Positions 35,001 to 45,950 of a stretch of DNA of 64,000 bases are shown piece by piece (the first letter of the stretch is position 1; every line of letters begins with the position of its first letter). The translations under genes were made by a program, and so were the position numbers. The stretch lies in the NCBI GenBank assembly GCA_946902985.2, contig OX336389.2, forward strand, positions 149,967,099 to 150,031,098, in the 5' to 3' direction. The notes beneath the pieces were generated by a model. That model was given only the letters and a program-made list of their open reading frames with translations. It was not told the origin of the DNA and did not search any database. The DNA comes from Meconema thalassinum. Lineage: Eukaryota; Arthropoda; Insecta; Orthoptera; Tettigoniidae.

Positions 35001-35357
35001 GCCTGGACAGAGATCGTGAGATTTCTACCTAAGGACAGGGAGCCTACAGTCCAAGAAAGAATTAATTCAGCTAGAGAAAGCTTGATGGATGCAGCCGAGA
35101 AGCGGCATAAACGAATCAGAAATAAAAGATATCGGCCACCGATGAGAGTAGGCGAGATGATTCTCGTCAAGAAACCGACGAAAGCAGATGTGGCTAAGAA
35201 GCAATTCACCAAGTTTTCCTATGTCTTCCACGGACCCTATAAGATTGCTAGGTCGTTCGGAAATAATTGTTATGAGGTAGTAAGCCTAAATGAAAGAGAA
35301 ATGATAGGTCGTTTCAATGCAAAGAACCTGAAAAGATATGTGCAGAAGATAGACTGA
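32055..35357 (+). pseudogene. pol: Gypsy pol: protease, RT, RNase H, integrase, with one premature stop
   Basis: The frame is open from upstream of the gag stop and overlaps gag. The protease has LMDTGAMISIVDED near 32245. The RT has YPIPEKYHDEVKEIIDKME, QLRLCLDARKINTRI, FSVLDLTASFYQVEL and YIDD at 33258-33269. RNase H has YIESDASKVGICAVLYQ, SELEALAF and ITDHRAL. The integrase has an HHCC finger (HGTIGHGGVDKT, CQECQRG) and core Asp, Asp, Glu in MACDIFGP, LLSDHGAQF and NVSERVMAE. A TGA at 34488-34490, between the finger and the core, is the only stop before 35357. The catalytic residues I could check are present, so a single change disables it. Pol lies +1 (or -2) relative to gag. Confidence 0.9.
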
Positions 35358-35440
35358 GTGTTGACTGAATAATGCTACATATGCCGAGATTACCTGGAAT
35401 GGTGTAAATAAAAGCTGAGGAGACTTTTATTTAAGGTATC

Positions 35441-35450
35441 AAAGGGAAAA
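35441..35450 (+). promoter_or_regulatory. Gypsy polypurine tract
   Basis: AAAGGGAAAA lies directly before the 3' LTR at 35451, the usual place for plus-strand priming. Confidence 0.8.
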
Positions 35451-38400
35451 TGCACCATTATTCATAAAGGGCTTAAGTACAGACATGGTTACAGTATTTT
35501 GGGAACACCCTGTAACTTCCTAACTTGCCTCTGAAGTCGATCATAACAGCTGGTCTGCAGCAAGAAAAGTCATGCTATCAAGAAAGAGATCGGCAGAGCT
35601 CGTGTTTCCGACGAGAAACCCGAAGCTCATCGATAATAACCATGTTGACTGTGTCTAACACCATATCGATCGATTCACCTGAGAGTGATTAATACAAATT
35701 AATGCATATTTAGCGCTTTATGTAAGCAGATACATGTGTCTATATGTATATTTCCATGGCAGAAAGCTATTATTAAGAAAGCCATTATTAAGAAAGTATG
35801 AATAACAGAAGATGATATGTTAACTCACTGCTGATTACGTTTCGACTGCGATATATTTCGTATCGAGTCATGACGTGTGAAGGAGTGGGGGGAAGCAGAT
35901 GTGAGACTCAGGCGACCTCGTGCAGAGCGCAATGTGTATAGAACTTGACAGCGCAGAGGGTTGAGCTGGAAATCAGTGAAAGTAAAATCGCCAGCTAACG
36001 GGAGTTTTAAAACGTGTGACCGTGCTAAAGTGTATGCTAGTTTGTTTAGCATTCTACGTGAAGTAGAAACGTGTTTAATAGGGCTCAGACATGGTCTTAA
36101 ACATGTAATAATTTACCTCTGCGACTGTGTGTCTACAGCAACTAACGGGCCATGCGGATGGATACTTTTATAATCACGACCGCGAGCTCAGCCGTGATGT
36201 GTCACGAAACTCCGCATATAATCCGTCGTGGAAATGCAGCCTAGATTTGATTTACTCTTCACTGTGATTATACTTTTTGAAAAGAGTACATTCTCAAGCA
36301 AGGTGTCAGGGGGAAGGGACAATATGAAGCTTATATCCACTACGATGGTAGGCTAAATTGATTTAAGAATACTGCATTAGCAGGGTGCAGCGGGGACTTG
36401 TTGAAGGCAACTTTCATTTAGCATGAAGTGTGCACGCGACTCTCGTGTTGAGAGGGGCCGCGTTGACCCTCGTGAACTTGTTCACACGCGCGTTCACATA
36501 TTGGAACTTGTTAGTGACGGTTCGAGTTCACCTTCGCTTCGTGATGAGCTGATAAACAGTGTGCGGTCCTTCCGTTGGTATTCGAATATGTATGGGAAGA
36601 TATCGCCAGGATATGTTGGAACTATTTCGACCGATCGGGTGTTGTTCGAGCCTGGGAGGACTTTGGTTCGTTCTATGGAAACCCAGTTGAAGTCCAGCAT
36701 ATTTTCTGTTGGTTTGGAGCTGATTATGGCCAACGATATCCTTTTTTCCTCATCTAGATTCGCCAAAGGTACTGATCACTTCAACTTGTTACAGTAGTGT
36801 AGCGTGGACATTTATAAATACCACTTTGCCATATTTGATTTTGTAGTTTAAATGGTTCAGTAGAAAGTGCAGGTTCGATGTTCATTTCGAAACTGACCTT
36901 CTATGATGCCAGGATTTTGACTCATAAAAATGAGTGCATCCTTTGTGTAATTTTGATGAATAAATTAATAATTTCAGTAGTATTTTACAGTATTTAAACT
37001 AATATGCTCATTCTTATTTGTCGAGAAGCAAAAGTAGGAAGAAGATTTACAGTTTTTCTTGTGTAAGAACATTTTTAGTAACACAACTTTCTTTTGAGAA
37101 CTTTGGTTGAGTTTTCATATTCTAGTGCATTGTTCTTTAAGCACTTTCGCTTGGATTATCGTATTCTTTGGAGGGGAATTTTCCTTTTCGTATTTTGATT
37201 AAGATATTAGGAAGTTTTCGGACCCAGTTATTCTAAATGTTACTTCGAGTCCTTGGACTATATTTTCTTCAGTTTTTTTTAATAACAGATTTAACTTGTG
37301 TTTTCTGAGCGTGATTTTCGAAATGGATTGCCTAATGGGTCATTAGTCGCTTAGCCTTTGTTGCTAACCTAGATCCATGCTGTAGGTCTAATCCATCGAC
37401 ATTTTCGCGTTCGGGAAATTCAGGGAGGATCTTATTTTGAGATTGAATTTATCTTTATAGATCACTTTACAACCTCAGTTTGTGTGGTTGGGCAGCGTTA
37501 TATACAGTTTATATTTTTTTTTGAAGTTAACACTGGATTAAATTGATATCATTGCCTTTAGTGCAATAGTTTTTCTTTAGTAAGAGGGTATTTGAACGAC
37601 ATCCAAATTTGCGAGGATAATCCCAGGGACGACTTACTATAAGTCATACGTTTAAGAATTATGGATCATGTAATAAATCAATGTAAGGCAAGTTTTTAAA
37701 GTTATGGGGAATATTTCTGAAATCCACTGGGCTTTGTTGGTAATCTGTTACGGGATCATGTTTTTCGAATTCAGGATTTTTACCATAAACAGCTGATTTG
37801 CATAATTGTGGATTTATAACAGTAAGGCTCCTATTATAGGTGCATGTTCGACTTTAGAGAGGCATATACTATGAGTAATGTCTTTGTGTTTAAGTATATT
37901 GATGCAATGCTTTGTAAAGCAGATTTTTCTTGTTGAGGATTGAGCCAGGTGTGCCAATCAGGATTAGATTGATTGGGGTTTTAACCCAGAGAGGTGTTGT
38001 TTTAACCTAGTATGGTTAATATTTGGTCATAGTTAACTTTATCGCTGTTATCGTGAAAATGCCTGTGTGAAGATTAATATTTTTCTGAGCAGTATTGTTG
38101 GGAATCTTGAGTGGATATTCGGTTAAATATTTCCAGTAAAACTAATATAACAATTTTGTCATAAGATGTATGTTTAAAAAGAAAACCGATAACTATTTAA
38201 GACTGACTTTACAATTAATTTTTGCTTAGCTTAACTGTTCGGCAGAATTTCCCTAAAACAAGAATTGAAATAATATTAAACAGAAAGGAATGTCGTGACT
38301 TCAAGTCAGTAGGAAGAGAATAATTGAAATTATTCTGGAATTTTGTGTAAATTATATTCTGTAAATAGGCCATATGAATTTCTTCATTCAATAACAAGAA

Positions 38401-39061
38401 CATATAAAGTTACTGAAGATGTCGTGTAGGATTAGTAATTATAACCATGATATTTTTGTATAAGATGTTATTTCCGTTAAGGAACCGAAATTAATTTAAT
38501 GTATTCAAGTCTTATAATATTTCTCTTTTTGTAAATGCTTACCCTATGGGATTGATCATCATTATTATTAATATGCCTTATATTTTATTCAGCTAAAAGT
38601 TAGTTGTGACAATGGGTAATATATTTCTTTTGAAAGATAATCCAATATTATCAATGAGATTGTTTTTTTTTTGATTGGTCGTGGTATCGACGAAATTGAT
38701 ATTTCTCTGTCTTGTTTATTCTTACAATAAACTACTTTATTACTTGGTTTTAATTATTGCGTGATGCTTTATAGAGGTGATGGAAGGGTGTATTAAGGGG
38801 GCCATCGCTAGGTATTTTAGTGTTTACCACACCTTTGAGATTCTTTCTTCCTCTTGAAGAATTCTCGTGTTTTGAGCTAGTTTTTTTTTTTTCTCTGAGC
38901 CTTGGTCAGTCTTAATACATCCTGTTAGGTATTCGAGTGGCCCTATTATCCCTGTGTCTGTTGGTAGAACTTGGGGGGTCTTTAGAGCCGGGGCATTTTC
39001 AGGTTCTACGATCCAGCTGCTATCCAGGGATTCAACAGGTATTGGTAGGTAAAAGGGTACA
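35451..39061 (+). repeat. Gypsy 3' LTR (3611 bp)
   Basis: It matches the 5' LTR at about 99.7% by eye. Differences I noted include C/T near 36569, G/T near 37350, A/T near 37507 and longer T runs near 38885. The GTAC duplication follows at 39062-39065. Confidence 0.95.
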
Positions 39062-39065
39062 GTAC

Positions 39066-40131
39066 CTGTCTTCTCGTTATCTCCTTCACAAAATGGCTCT
39101 TGCTGCTTCTCCTATTCTCCCGAAATTACAATTACTACAAGAATATCATCAGCAACACTTACTCAAAAAATATCCCCCCCCCCTCTATTCTCTTATCTTT
39201 TATCGGTCTTACCAGTATTCGTCCAGACATTCTCCAAACCCGGAAGCCGCTATGCTATAATGCGCCCTATCCTCTTTATCAGTTCATTCCTGATGTTCTT
39301 CACCATTCCCCCTACGTTTCTCAAAAAGCTTCATTTCTTTCCCACTCTATCGCCCGTCGATATGTCTGTCAAATTGAAGAAAGAGCCTCCAGCTGTACCA
39401 CCATATACACAGATGGCTCCAAATTCGACTCCCTGCCCGGCGTGAGGGCGGCCTTTTATGTCCCCGCCAAACAACATCTTGCTTCCTTTACGTTACCTCC
39501 GCAATTGTATATTTTCTCGGCTGAAGCTTTTGCTATTCGTCAAGCTCTCTTATACGTCAAAAGGAATGTGATATCTCGCTCTCTTATTCTATCTGACTCC
39601 AGAAGTATTCTCCAGGCCCTACGAAATGTGATGCACATCGACAACTGGTTCATACTTCATATACTCAGGTTGACGTATGAATTGACTCAGGCGGGATTTA
39701 CGGATGTTTTTTCTTGGATCCCCGGCCATACAGCTATTTTAGGAAATGAATACGTAGATCAGGCCGCTCGACGTGCTGCTTGTGGCCAAGGCACCCCCAT
39801 CGCCATTGCCACTCCCGCCTCCGATCTTATACCTCTTCTGAAAAATCAATTAAAGGAAGTATGGTCGACACAATGGAGGGATTATTCAAGGGAAAAGGCT
39901 CAGTTTTATTATAATCTACAACCGTCGATACCCCATCTCCCTTGGTTTTATAATGGTCGCTATACTCGTCGTCGCATCATTACCATTATTCGCTTACGAT
40001 TTAATCATGAGCGCACCCCCGTCTTTATGACTCGGTGCAACTTGCAAGCCTCCGAGGTTTGTGCATGTAATACTGCGATAGGTACTGTTAATCACCTCGT
40101 GTTTCAGTGTCCCTTATATACGTCTCAATGA
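39066..40131 (+). pseudogene. LINE copy A ORF2, C-terminal part: RNase H domain
   Basis: The frame begins YLSSRYLLHKMALAASPILP and shifts at a C10 run (39174-39183). The next frame reads to 40131 and holds an RNase H domain with its acidic residues: IYTDGSKFDSLPG, FSAEAFAIRQALLY, LILSDSRSILQAL and IPGHTAILGNEYVDQAA. A Cys/His C-terminus follows (CACNTAIGTVNHLVFQCPLY), the HC-type tail of I- and R1-like LINEs. RNase H in this position removes the RNA strand during target-primed reverse transcription in those clades. Confidence 0.85.
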
Positions 40132-40400
40132 ACTACGCTACTTAATTCACTCAGTACGCTAGGTTTTTCTCTCCCCTTATATGTTTCGGTACTTCTTTAT
40201 TCCCCTACATTCCCTGTCCTCTCCGCTTTACTCACATATTTTTCTGATTGCCATTTAACTATTTAACTCTTTCCCTTACGTGTGACGCCTCGTGTTTGTT
40301 TATACGTAGCAAGTCGCCAAGATGCGTCACTTGGGTGTGAAGTTTATTACCTTATTTTGTCCTTGTTTGTTTATGCGTCAACCCCCTTCCACGTCATAAT
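39066..40400 (+). mobile_element. RNase H-bearing LINE, copy A, 3' part
   Basis: Continuation of copy A after the Gypsy insertion: the end of ORF2 and about 265 bp of 3' untranslated sequence. The 3' part shares a GTGTGAC...GTGTTTRTTT...AAGTCG block with copy D. The exact end is uncertain (about 40390-40400, after ACCCCCTTCC). Confidence 0.8.
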
Positions 40401-40612
40401 CATGCTTCCTCATATATTCTCCTCCCGATAATTGGCAACTCCAGCTATCTGATATGACATCTAGCGGTAAAAATGAGAAACTTACCAAGTAGGGTACATT
40501 TGTCACGTGGTGACTGTTTGTATATGGTTTCTTGTATTCGTAAGTAGATCGTGGTAAATTCTTCGTGTCTTTATACATAAGTAATAAGTTTTACTCGTTG
40601 ATAGAGTGTAAA
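40401..40612 (+). promoter_or_regulatory. Upstream region of a THAP-like exon, with an E-box
   Basis: An imperfect palindrome GTCAC-GTG-GTGAC (40502-40514) contains a CACGTG E-box about 100 bases before the ATG. The rest is unremarkable. Promoter function is inferred only from its position. Confidence 0.25.
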
Positions 40613-40705
40613 ATGAGTAAAAGCAAAGTATATTGCTCAGTTTTCGGCTGTAAGTCGATGTATAAGAGGGCTGCGGATATAAGTTTTCATCACTTTCCAA
40701 AAGAT
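40613..40705 (+). CDS. THAP zinc-finger N-terminal exon (candidate, or relic)
   Basis: ATG 40613 gives MSKSKVYCSVFGCKSMYKRA, then ADISFHHFPKD. This matches the start of a THAP DNA-binding domain: C-x4-C and the FPKD block. After Asp the family match ends at GAT|GTATAT, a plausible splice donor at 40706; the next codons (VYSNSRKVT) do not look like THAP. The remaining zinc ligands (Cys and His near residue 50-60) would have to come from a later exon, and I did not find one. It may be the first exon of a host THAP gene, a relic of a P-element-like transposase, or a pseudogene. Confidence 0.45.
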
Positions 40706-40819
40706 GTATATAGCAATAGCCGAAAGGTGACGATACCAAATATATACGGGCAACAGGAGTGGGTTGAACCACTCACCACTACACTCACTGACGACAGGAC
40801 GGGTTGTGCCGCACTTTGA

Positions 40820-41555
40820 CAGCAAGCACAGTCTCGCCGAGCCAAGTCGTACCAAGACAGCCAATCCTACGCCAACCGAGGACAGCCAAGCTTTATCAGT
40901 CAGGTATCCTTCCCAGGCGTCCCCCTCCCTAGTTCATTTCCAATTACCCTACCAACCGCCATCACCTCGCTCTGCGACATCCGAGCCATTCCACTACGAG
41001 TCATATAGGCTTAATTTGAGTTCGCAGGGTAAATATCTACTCTGCAAGAACATGATACCAGTCCGATATTCAACACCAAACCCACCTGCTAACCATCCAA
41101 ATCAAGCAATTCCTGTGTCTCCCAAGCTTTAATACAAGTTAAACTCATCCCTTCGCCCTACCAAACAGCAAATAATTTCTCGAGTCTATGGTACAGTGAG
41201 CAAACTCAAATATAGCTTTTAAACGTAACAGCCCCATGACTCAAACTGCTCAAAAACAAATACCAGCAGACAACCTATGCTTGATAATATGCAATTGACA
41301 CATAAAATCCAGTGGAACACACAAATTAGATCACGTGTATCGCAGAGTTATACATATATACAATTAAAAATAACACTGTCATTATTTTAGGGACCACATT
41401 TACTGATTATAGCCGAAAAATAAAAAGTGTTCCATATCAAACGCGTGTTATTGAGTATTTTACCTACTTATCCAGACCGACCGCAGCGCCCCAAGTGTTA
41501 GTTTAAGTTGCCAATGGAACATTTTTTTGTCAATCTCTGGATCAGTGAATGGGTA
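40820..41555. other. No gene seen
   Basis: C/A-rich sequence to about 41130, then AT-rich. No coding or repeat structure was recognised. Confidence 0.5.
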
Positions 41556-41559
41556 TCAA

Positions 41560-41585
41560 TATCAATCAATCAATCAATCAATATT
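41560..41585. repeat. Four-base tandem repeat (TCAA/TTGA) at the LINE C 3' end
   Basis: ATCAATCAATCAATCAATCA in plus orientation, directly after the LINE C 3' untranslated region when read on the minus strand. Confidence 0.85.
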
Positions 41586-41764
41586 TATTGTCATTTAACA
41601 ACTTATCGTTGTATTAGACTACGTCACATTGTTAAAAATACATTTTCAATTTACAATAAAATCACCAAGTTATATATATTACAAGTATTATTACCATCTT
41701 ACTGAATTCTATAAAATAAAATAAGAATAAAATAACACGAATACAGTAAGAAGAAGTTGATCTT

Positions 41765-44645
41765 CTATAGTCCATCTGGGTAGAGTTTAATTTTCTCTTC
41801 AAATTCGACCAAAGTGTAAATACTGCTGTTAATGAGCCATCGCTTAATGGATGCTTTGAAAATGTTTATAGACTCCTGCTGTAGTTGTGTTGGCAGTTTG
41901 TTGAAGATTTTAATTCCATAGTATTTGTAGTGGTCTTGTGTTTTCTTTAACCTGACATGAGGTGTATCTAGCTGGTTTCTTATTCTTGTGGTGTGTGAAT
42001 GCACATCGCTTCGATTTTTATATACACTTAGATTTTCTTTAATATACACTAAGCTATGGAATATGTATATTGATGTAAGAGTCATAATTCCAAGTTCTTG
42101 GAAGTGATTTCTGCAGGATTCTGTACTAGGCTTGCCTTGTAGACATCTTATTGCCTTCTTCTGCCATCTGAAAACATCTTGTGCCCCTGTTGAGTTTCCC
42201 CACAATATTATACCATAAGTTAAATGTGAATGGAAAAATGCATAGTATGCGAGAATCATCTGATTAGCACTAACTGATTGTTTGAGTCTTCGCAATAAAA
42301 ATAAGACTCGTGCTAATTTTGTACATAATTTTTGTGTGTGAATGTCCCAGTTTAATTTAGAGTCTAAATGGATTCCCAACAACTTAACAGAGTTGCATTC
42401 ATGACTACTTGAAGCCAATTTGACTAAGTGAAAATAGATTTCTTCTGTTTTGTTACTGTTTAGAAATAGTTTGTTTACCTTTAGCCAAGAAGTTGATTCA
42501 CCTAATAATTCGTTTCTTTTCTCTTCAAGGCAAGTTAGGTCTCTATCACTTGTTATTACAGTGATGTCATCAGCATACAGTATTGACTTGGCATTTATAT
42601 TACTAACAATGTCGTTTATATAGACCAGGAAGAAAAAGGCTCCAATGACTGAACCTTGGGCTACACCTGTATTTACAATGAGCGGAGCAGATTTTTGGTT
42701 GTCTATTACAACTATTTGCCTTCTCTTGTGGAGATAGGAGGTAATTAATGATAATTCACAATCTTTGACTCCATAATAGTGAAGTTTTTGTATTAATATA
42801 TTGTGATCCACAGAATCGAAAGCTTTACTTAGGTCTAAGAGTGTGACAGATGTAATAAGTTGAGATTCAAATCCAGCAATCACTTCATCAACAACAGCTT
42901 CAACAGCTTGAACCGTTGACTTACCAGTTCTGAAACCAAATTGGGCACTATTAAACAACTTGTGCTCCTCAAAGAATGCTGATAATTGTTCTTTCATACA
43001 CTGTTCTATTATTTTGGAAATAATTGGGACAATTGAGATTGGCCTATAGTTACTGGGGTCCATCATATCTCCTTTTTTATGGACTGGAATTGTGATGGTG
43101 ATTTTCAGACACTCTGGAAAAACTCCAGTAGTAAATATCCAGTTTATTAGATAAGTTAAAGGTAATACTATGATGTCTATTATTTGTTTTAGAATAAAAT
43201 TCGACATTCCATAATAATCCTCACATTTTGAATTGTTTAGTTCTGAAACTATTTTTAGAACCTTCTCATATGTTATTTGTCTCCATCTGAAGGATGGTGT
43301 GGGATTTTCATCTACCTTATGGTTTTCCAATTTCTCCATAAACTTTGTATGATGATTTTCATATTCCAAACTTTTGACCATATTTTCAACAGAATTTATA
43401 AAATATTCATTTAACACATTTGGCGTTATTGGTGTAGAGTTCTTACTTTTATTTTTACCCAGTTCCTTGTTTATGATTAACCAAGCAGCTTTACATTTAT
43501 TCTTTGCATTATTAATGAACTCATCATTCGCTCTCTTTTTTGCTGCTTTAATTTCCCCCCGATATAATTTTTTTATGTGATTATAGTTTTCTATATGCTG
43601 TGGGTCTCCTTTCTTTGCTTTAGTGTAATACATGATCTTTAGCTTCCTAATAACATCAAGGTAAGGCGTATACCATTTGGTATTATTTTTACTTTGTTTT
43701 TGATCTGGAGTGTTAATTATTTTTTTTCTTAATTGGGCAGCATTTATTTAAGGATGTGTGTATTATATTCATAAACTTATCAGCTGCTTCAGAAACATTG
43801 TTATAGCTCACAATTATGTTTTCCAAATCCCTGCTAGTCAACTCGTGCCTTAATCTGAGAAAGTTATTGTCGCTCAACATCCTAATATACTTGACTTGCC
43901 TATTTTCTGGTAAGTGTCCTGTATCAATTTGAAATGTTAGCCAGAGGCCACTATGGTCAGACAAGAGAGGTTTTGTAACACCAAAATTATAACCATTTGT
44001 TGGCACATTAGTAATAATGTTATCTAAACAAGACTTCTTTCTAGTTGGTAGGTTATTGATCAGATAAAAATCAAAAGAATTTAAAATATTACAGAATTGT
44101 TTCTTTGCCAGTGATTCAATTAATACATTTATGTTAATATCCCCTAAACAATATATTTTATACTTTTGGAATTTTGCTAAGTAACAAGCAAACCTTTCCC
44201 ATATGTTTATGAAGGCCTGGACATCCGAATCAGGTGTACGATACATGGAAATAATAATAAATTTAGCTCTTGTAAACTTTACCCCAGCTACTTCAAAGAG
44301 CTGTTCTATACAGAAATCATTTAAATCCATTATTATACTGTCCATGTTTGTAGTTACTTTCTTGAATATAGCAACACCCCCGTTTGATTTATTTTTTCTA
44401 CAAAAGCTAGTCATTACCTCATACCCAGATGGAATATAGAGACTAACCTCTTCCTTCACAAGCCAATGTTCATTTACACACAATATATCTATTGAAAGGG
44501 AATTGAGTAAGATTTCTAGTTCACCTAACTTATTTCTTATAGATTGTAAATTGATATGAAATATATTAAGCTCTTTCAAAACTTGTGAAGATAGCTCATC
44601 AGATTTGTTTTCAGTGATATTTACATCTTTAGTAAGTTCATTCAA
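41765..44645 (-). pseudogene. LINE C ORF2: endonuclease and reverse transcriptase, one frameshift
   Basis: It starts at ATG 44645 (MNELTKDVNITENKSDEL). The endonuclease has NIFHINLQSIRNKLGELEIL, ILCVNEHWL, GGVAIFKK, CLGDININV and SDHSGLWLTF. At an A8 run near 43724-43731 one base is gained or lost: the first frame ends CCPIKKKNN, and the next frame carries on smoothly. The RT (to 41765) has IPVHKKGDMMDPSNYRPIS, VTLLDLSKAFDSVDHNIL, GVAQGSVIGAFFFLVYINDI and the catalytic ILYADDITVI (plus strand about 42566-42577). It ends HTTRIRNQLDTP...IFNKLPTQL, the CR1/L2-type C-terminus. All other codons are open, so damage is minimal. Confidence 0.9.
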
Positions 44646-44704
44646 AATTACTAATTTGTCTGTAACATTATTTTCAACTCGGATCTTTGTACAAGGTTTC
44701 TGGT

Positions 44705-45880
44705 TTAAGGATCCGAGTTTCCTAGCACGTTTCCCTGCAAAGGCCAGGTAAGAGGTATAGCTTTTCTCAATTTTGAGACATCGCTAATCTCCCTCCTGAT
44801 AATGCAAGCAATTTCCCTTCCTAGTGCTTCTTTCCCTTTGTGGTTAAGGTGCAAGCCATGCTTAGTAAACATTTCTCTGCTAAATTTGGAAATATCAATA
44901 ACTTCACAATTTTTTAAATGTTTACATAAGCTATGAATTTGAGCATTAGTTTCACTTACAGCCATATTAACACAAGATTCCTTCATAAGATCATGTCTAT
45001 AAGGTACATTAACAACAATTACTCGTGAATTATTCATTATTGAGAGCTTACCTTTTAAACTCCTGACTAATTTGTTACCTTCATTAGCAGCAACATCGTT
45101 TGTCCCTGTCACAATTACTACATAATTGTCCTTTTCCATTAGAGGATTGCAATTGGCAAGAACATCCACAGTTTTTGCATCAGGTTTTACTGATCCACAC
45201 ACTTGTATACAAGGATTATTGAGATTAGTCTTGATTTCTTCTGCCAAGCCCCTACCCTGGCTGTCTGCATACACGTTGACTGCTTGCCGTGAGGAAGTTG
45301 AATTATTAGTTTTCTTCTGTGGGCTCCTAGCACTGTGTTTGGTTTTACTATTGGATGATTCCGATGAAAACGTGTCATTTGAAACATGTTCAAGCACTTG
45401 AAATTTATTGGAGCACTTCACTGTTGCACTTGTGTGTTTCACAACATACTCGTTTCGTCCCATTTGATTTGCATTAGGCCTAAAATTGCGACCTGTAACC
45501 TTTGTCCAATTCTGTATTTCTTTCTTGTCTTCTTCTAACGCTGCAATTCTTTCTTTTAAAGATTCATTTTCAGCTCTCAAGGCCATTAAGTCTTCTTGAA
45601 GTACACCTAAAATTTTAACTACGGATTCATAATTGTTTTGTTGTTGTTTAGTCTCCATGCTATTGCCGCTTTGTTTACATGCAACGCAGATCCACTCACT
45701 TTCATGTTCGTTAAAATTGGACTTGATATTGATATTTCCACAGCGAAAATGGTACCATTCATCACAAATTGTACATAGAAAATCGTTTTTCACTACTCTA
45801 TTACATTTAACACACTTTTCGTCACTGATTTTGAGATTTATCGGAGATAACTCAGACTCGGTACTAACAGCCGCCGCCAT
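44705..45880 (-). CDS. LINE C ORF1: PHD finger, coiled coil and SGNH esterase-like domain
   Basis: A 391-codon intact ORF from ATG 45880 (MAAAVSTESELSPINLKISD). Residues about 20-68 are a PHD finger (KCVKCNRVVKNDFLCTICDE, WYHFRCG, WICVAC). Residues about 80-125 form a coiled coil. Residues about 205-375 match an SGNH/GDSL hydrolase: block I YADSQGRGLAEEI with the nucleophile serine, block III VIVTGTNDVAANEG, and block V KHGLHLNHKGKEAL. Esterase-type ORF1 proteins are known from some CR1- and L2-group LINEs, where they are thought to act on lipids or membranes during the element's cycle. The three blocks look catalytic, but activity is untested. ORF2 follows 59 bp downstream in another frame. 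Confidence 0.9.
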   Translation of the reverse strand: MAAAVSTESELSPINLKISDEKCVKCNRVVKNDFLCTICDEWYHFRCGNINIKSNFNEHESEWICVACKQSGNSMETKQQQNNYESVVKILGVLQEDLMALRAENESLKERIAALEEDKKEIQNWTKVTGRNFRPNANQMGRNEYVVKHTSATVKCSNKFQVLEHVSNDTFSSESSNSKTKHSARSPQKKTNNSTSSRQAVNVYADSQGRGLAEEIKTNLNNPCIQVCGSVKPDAKTVDVLANCNPLMEKDNYVVIVTGTNDVAANEGNKLVRSLKGKLSIMNNSRVIVVNVPYRHDLMKESCVNMAVSETNAQIHSLCKHLKNCEVIDISKFSREMFTKHGLHLNHKGKEALGREIACIIRREISDVSKLRKAIPLTWPLQGNVLGNSDP

Positions 45881-45950
45881 GTTGCTAGCACATGTGTCCT
45901 GTTATATCCAGTGTCCTGCGCCCAACACCCCTCAAGAGGGGAAGAAGAAG

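Larger units (their letters stand above)
25128..39061 (+). mobile_element. Gypsy-type LTR retrotransposon with 3.6-kb LTRs
   Basis: Two direct repeats, 25128-28736 and 35451-39061, start TGCACC and end GGTACA. They are flanked by the 4-bp duplication GTAC (25124-25127, 39062-39065). Between them lie a primer-binding site, a 902-codon gag, a pol with protease, RT, RNase H and integrase in Gypsy (Ty3) order, and a polypurine tract. There is no envelope ORF: only about 90 bp separate the pol stop from the 3' LTR. The LTRs differ by about a dozen substitutions plus homopolymer length changes over 3.6 kb (about 0.3%), so insertion was recent. LTRs of this length are exceptional for insects. The total is 13.9 kb. 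Confidence 0.95.
41556..45950 (-). mobile_element. Nearly intact CR1/L2-type LINE with esterase ORF1 (LINE C)
   Basis: On the minus strand: a short leader, ORF1 (45880-44705) intact, ORF2 (44645-41765) with one 1-nt frameshift, about 175 bp of 3' untranslated sequence, and a TTGA/TCAA four-base repeat at 41560-41585 as its 3' end. Short tandem 3' repeats instead of poly(A) are usual for CR1/L2-group LINEs. There is no RNase H. A palindrome CCCCTCAAGAGGGG at 45928-45941 lies near the presumed 5' end. Target duplications were not identified. Confidence 0.88.

Noticed and set aside
35357..35450. Envelope gene after Gypsy pol
   Set aside because: Only about 90 bp separate the pol stop from the 3' LTR, so there is no room for one.
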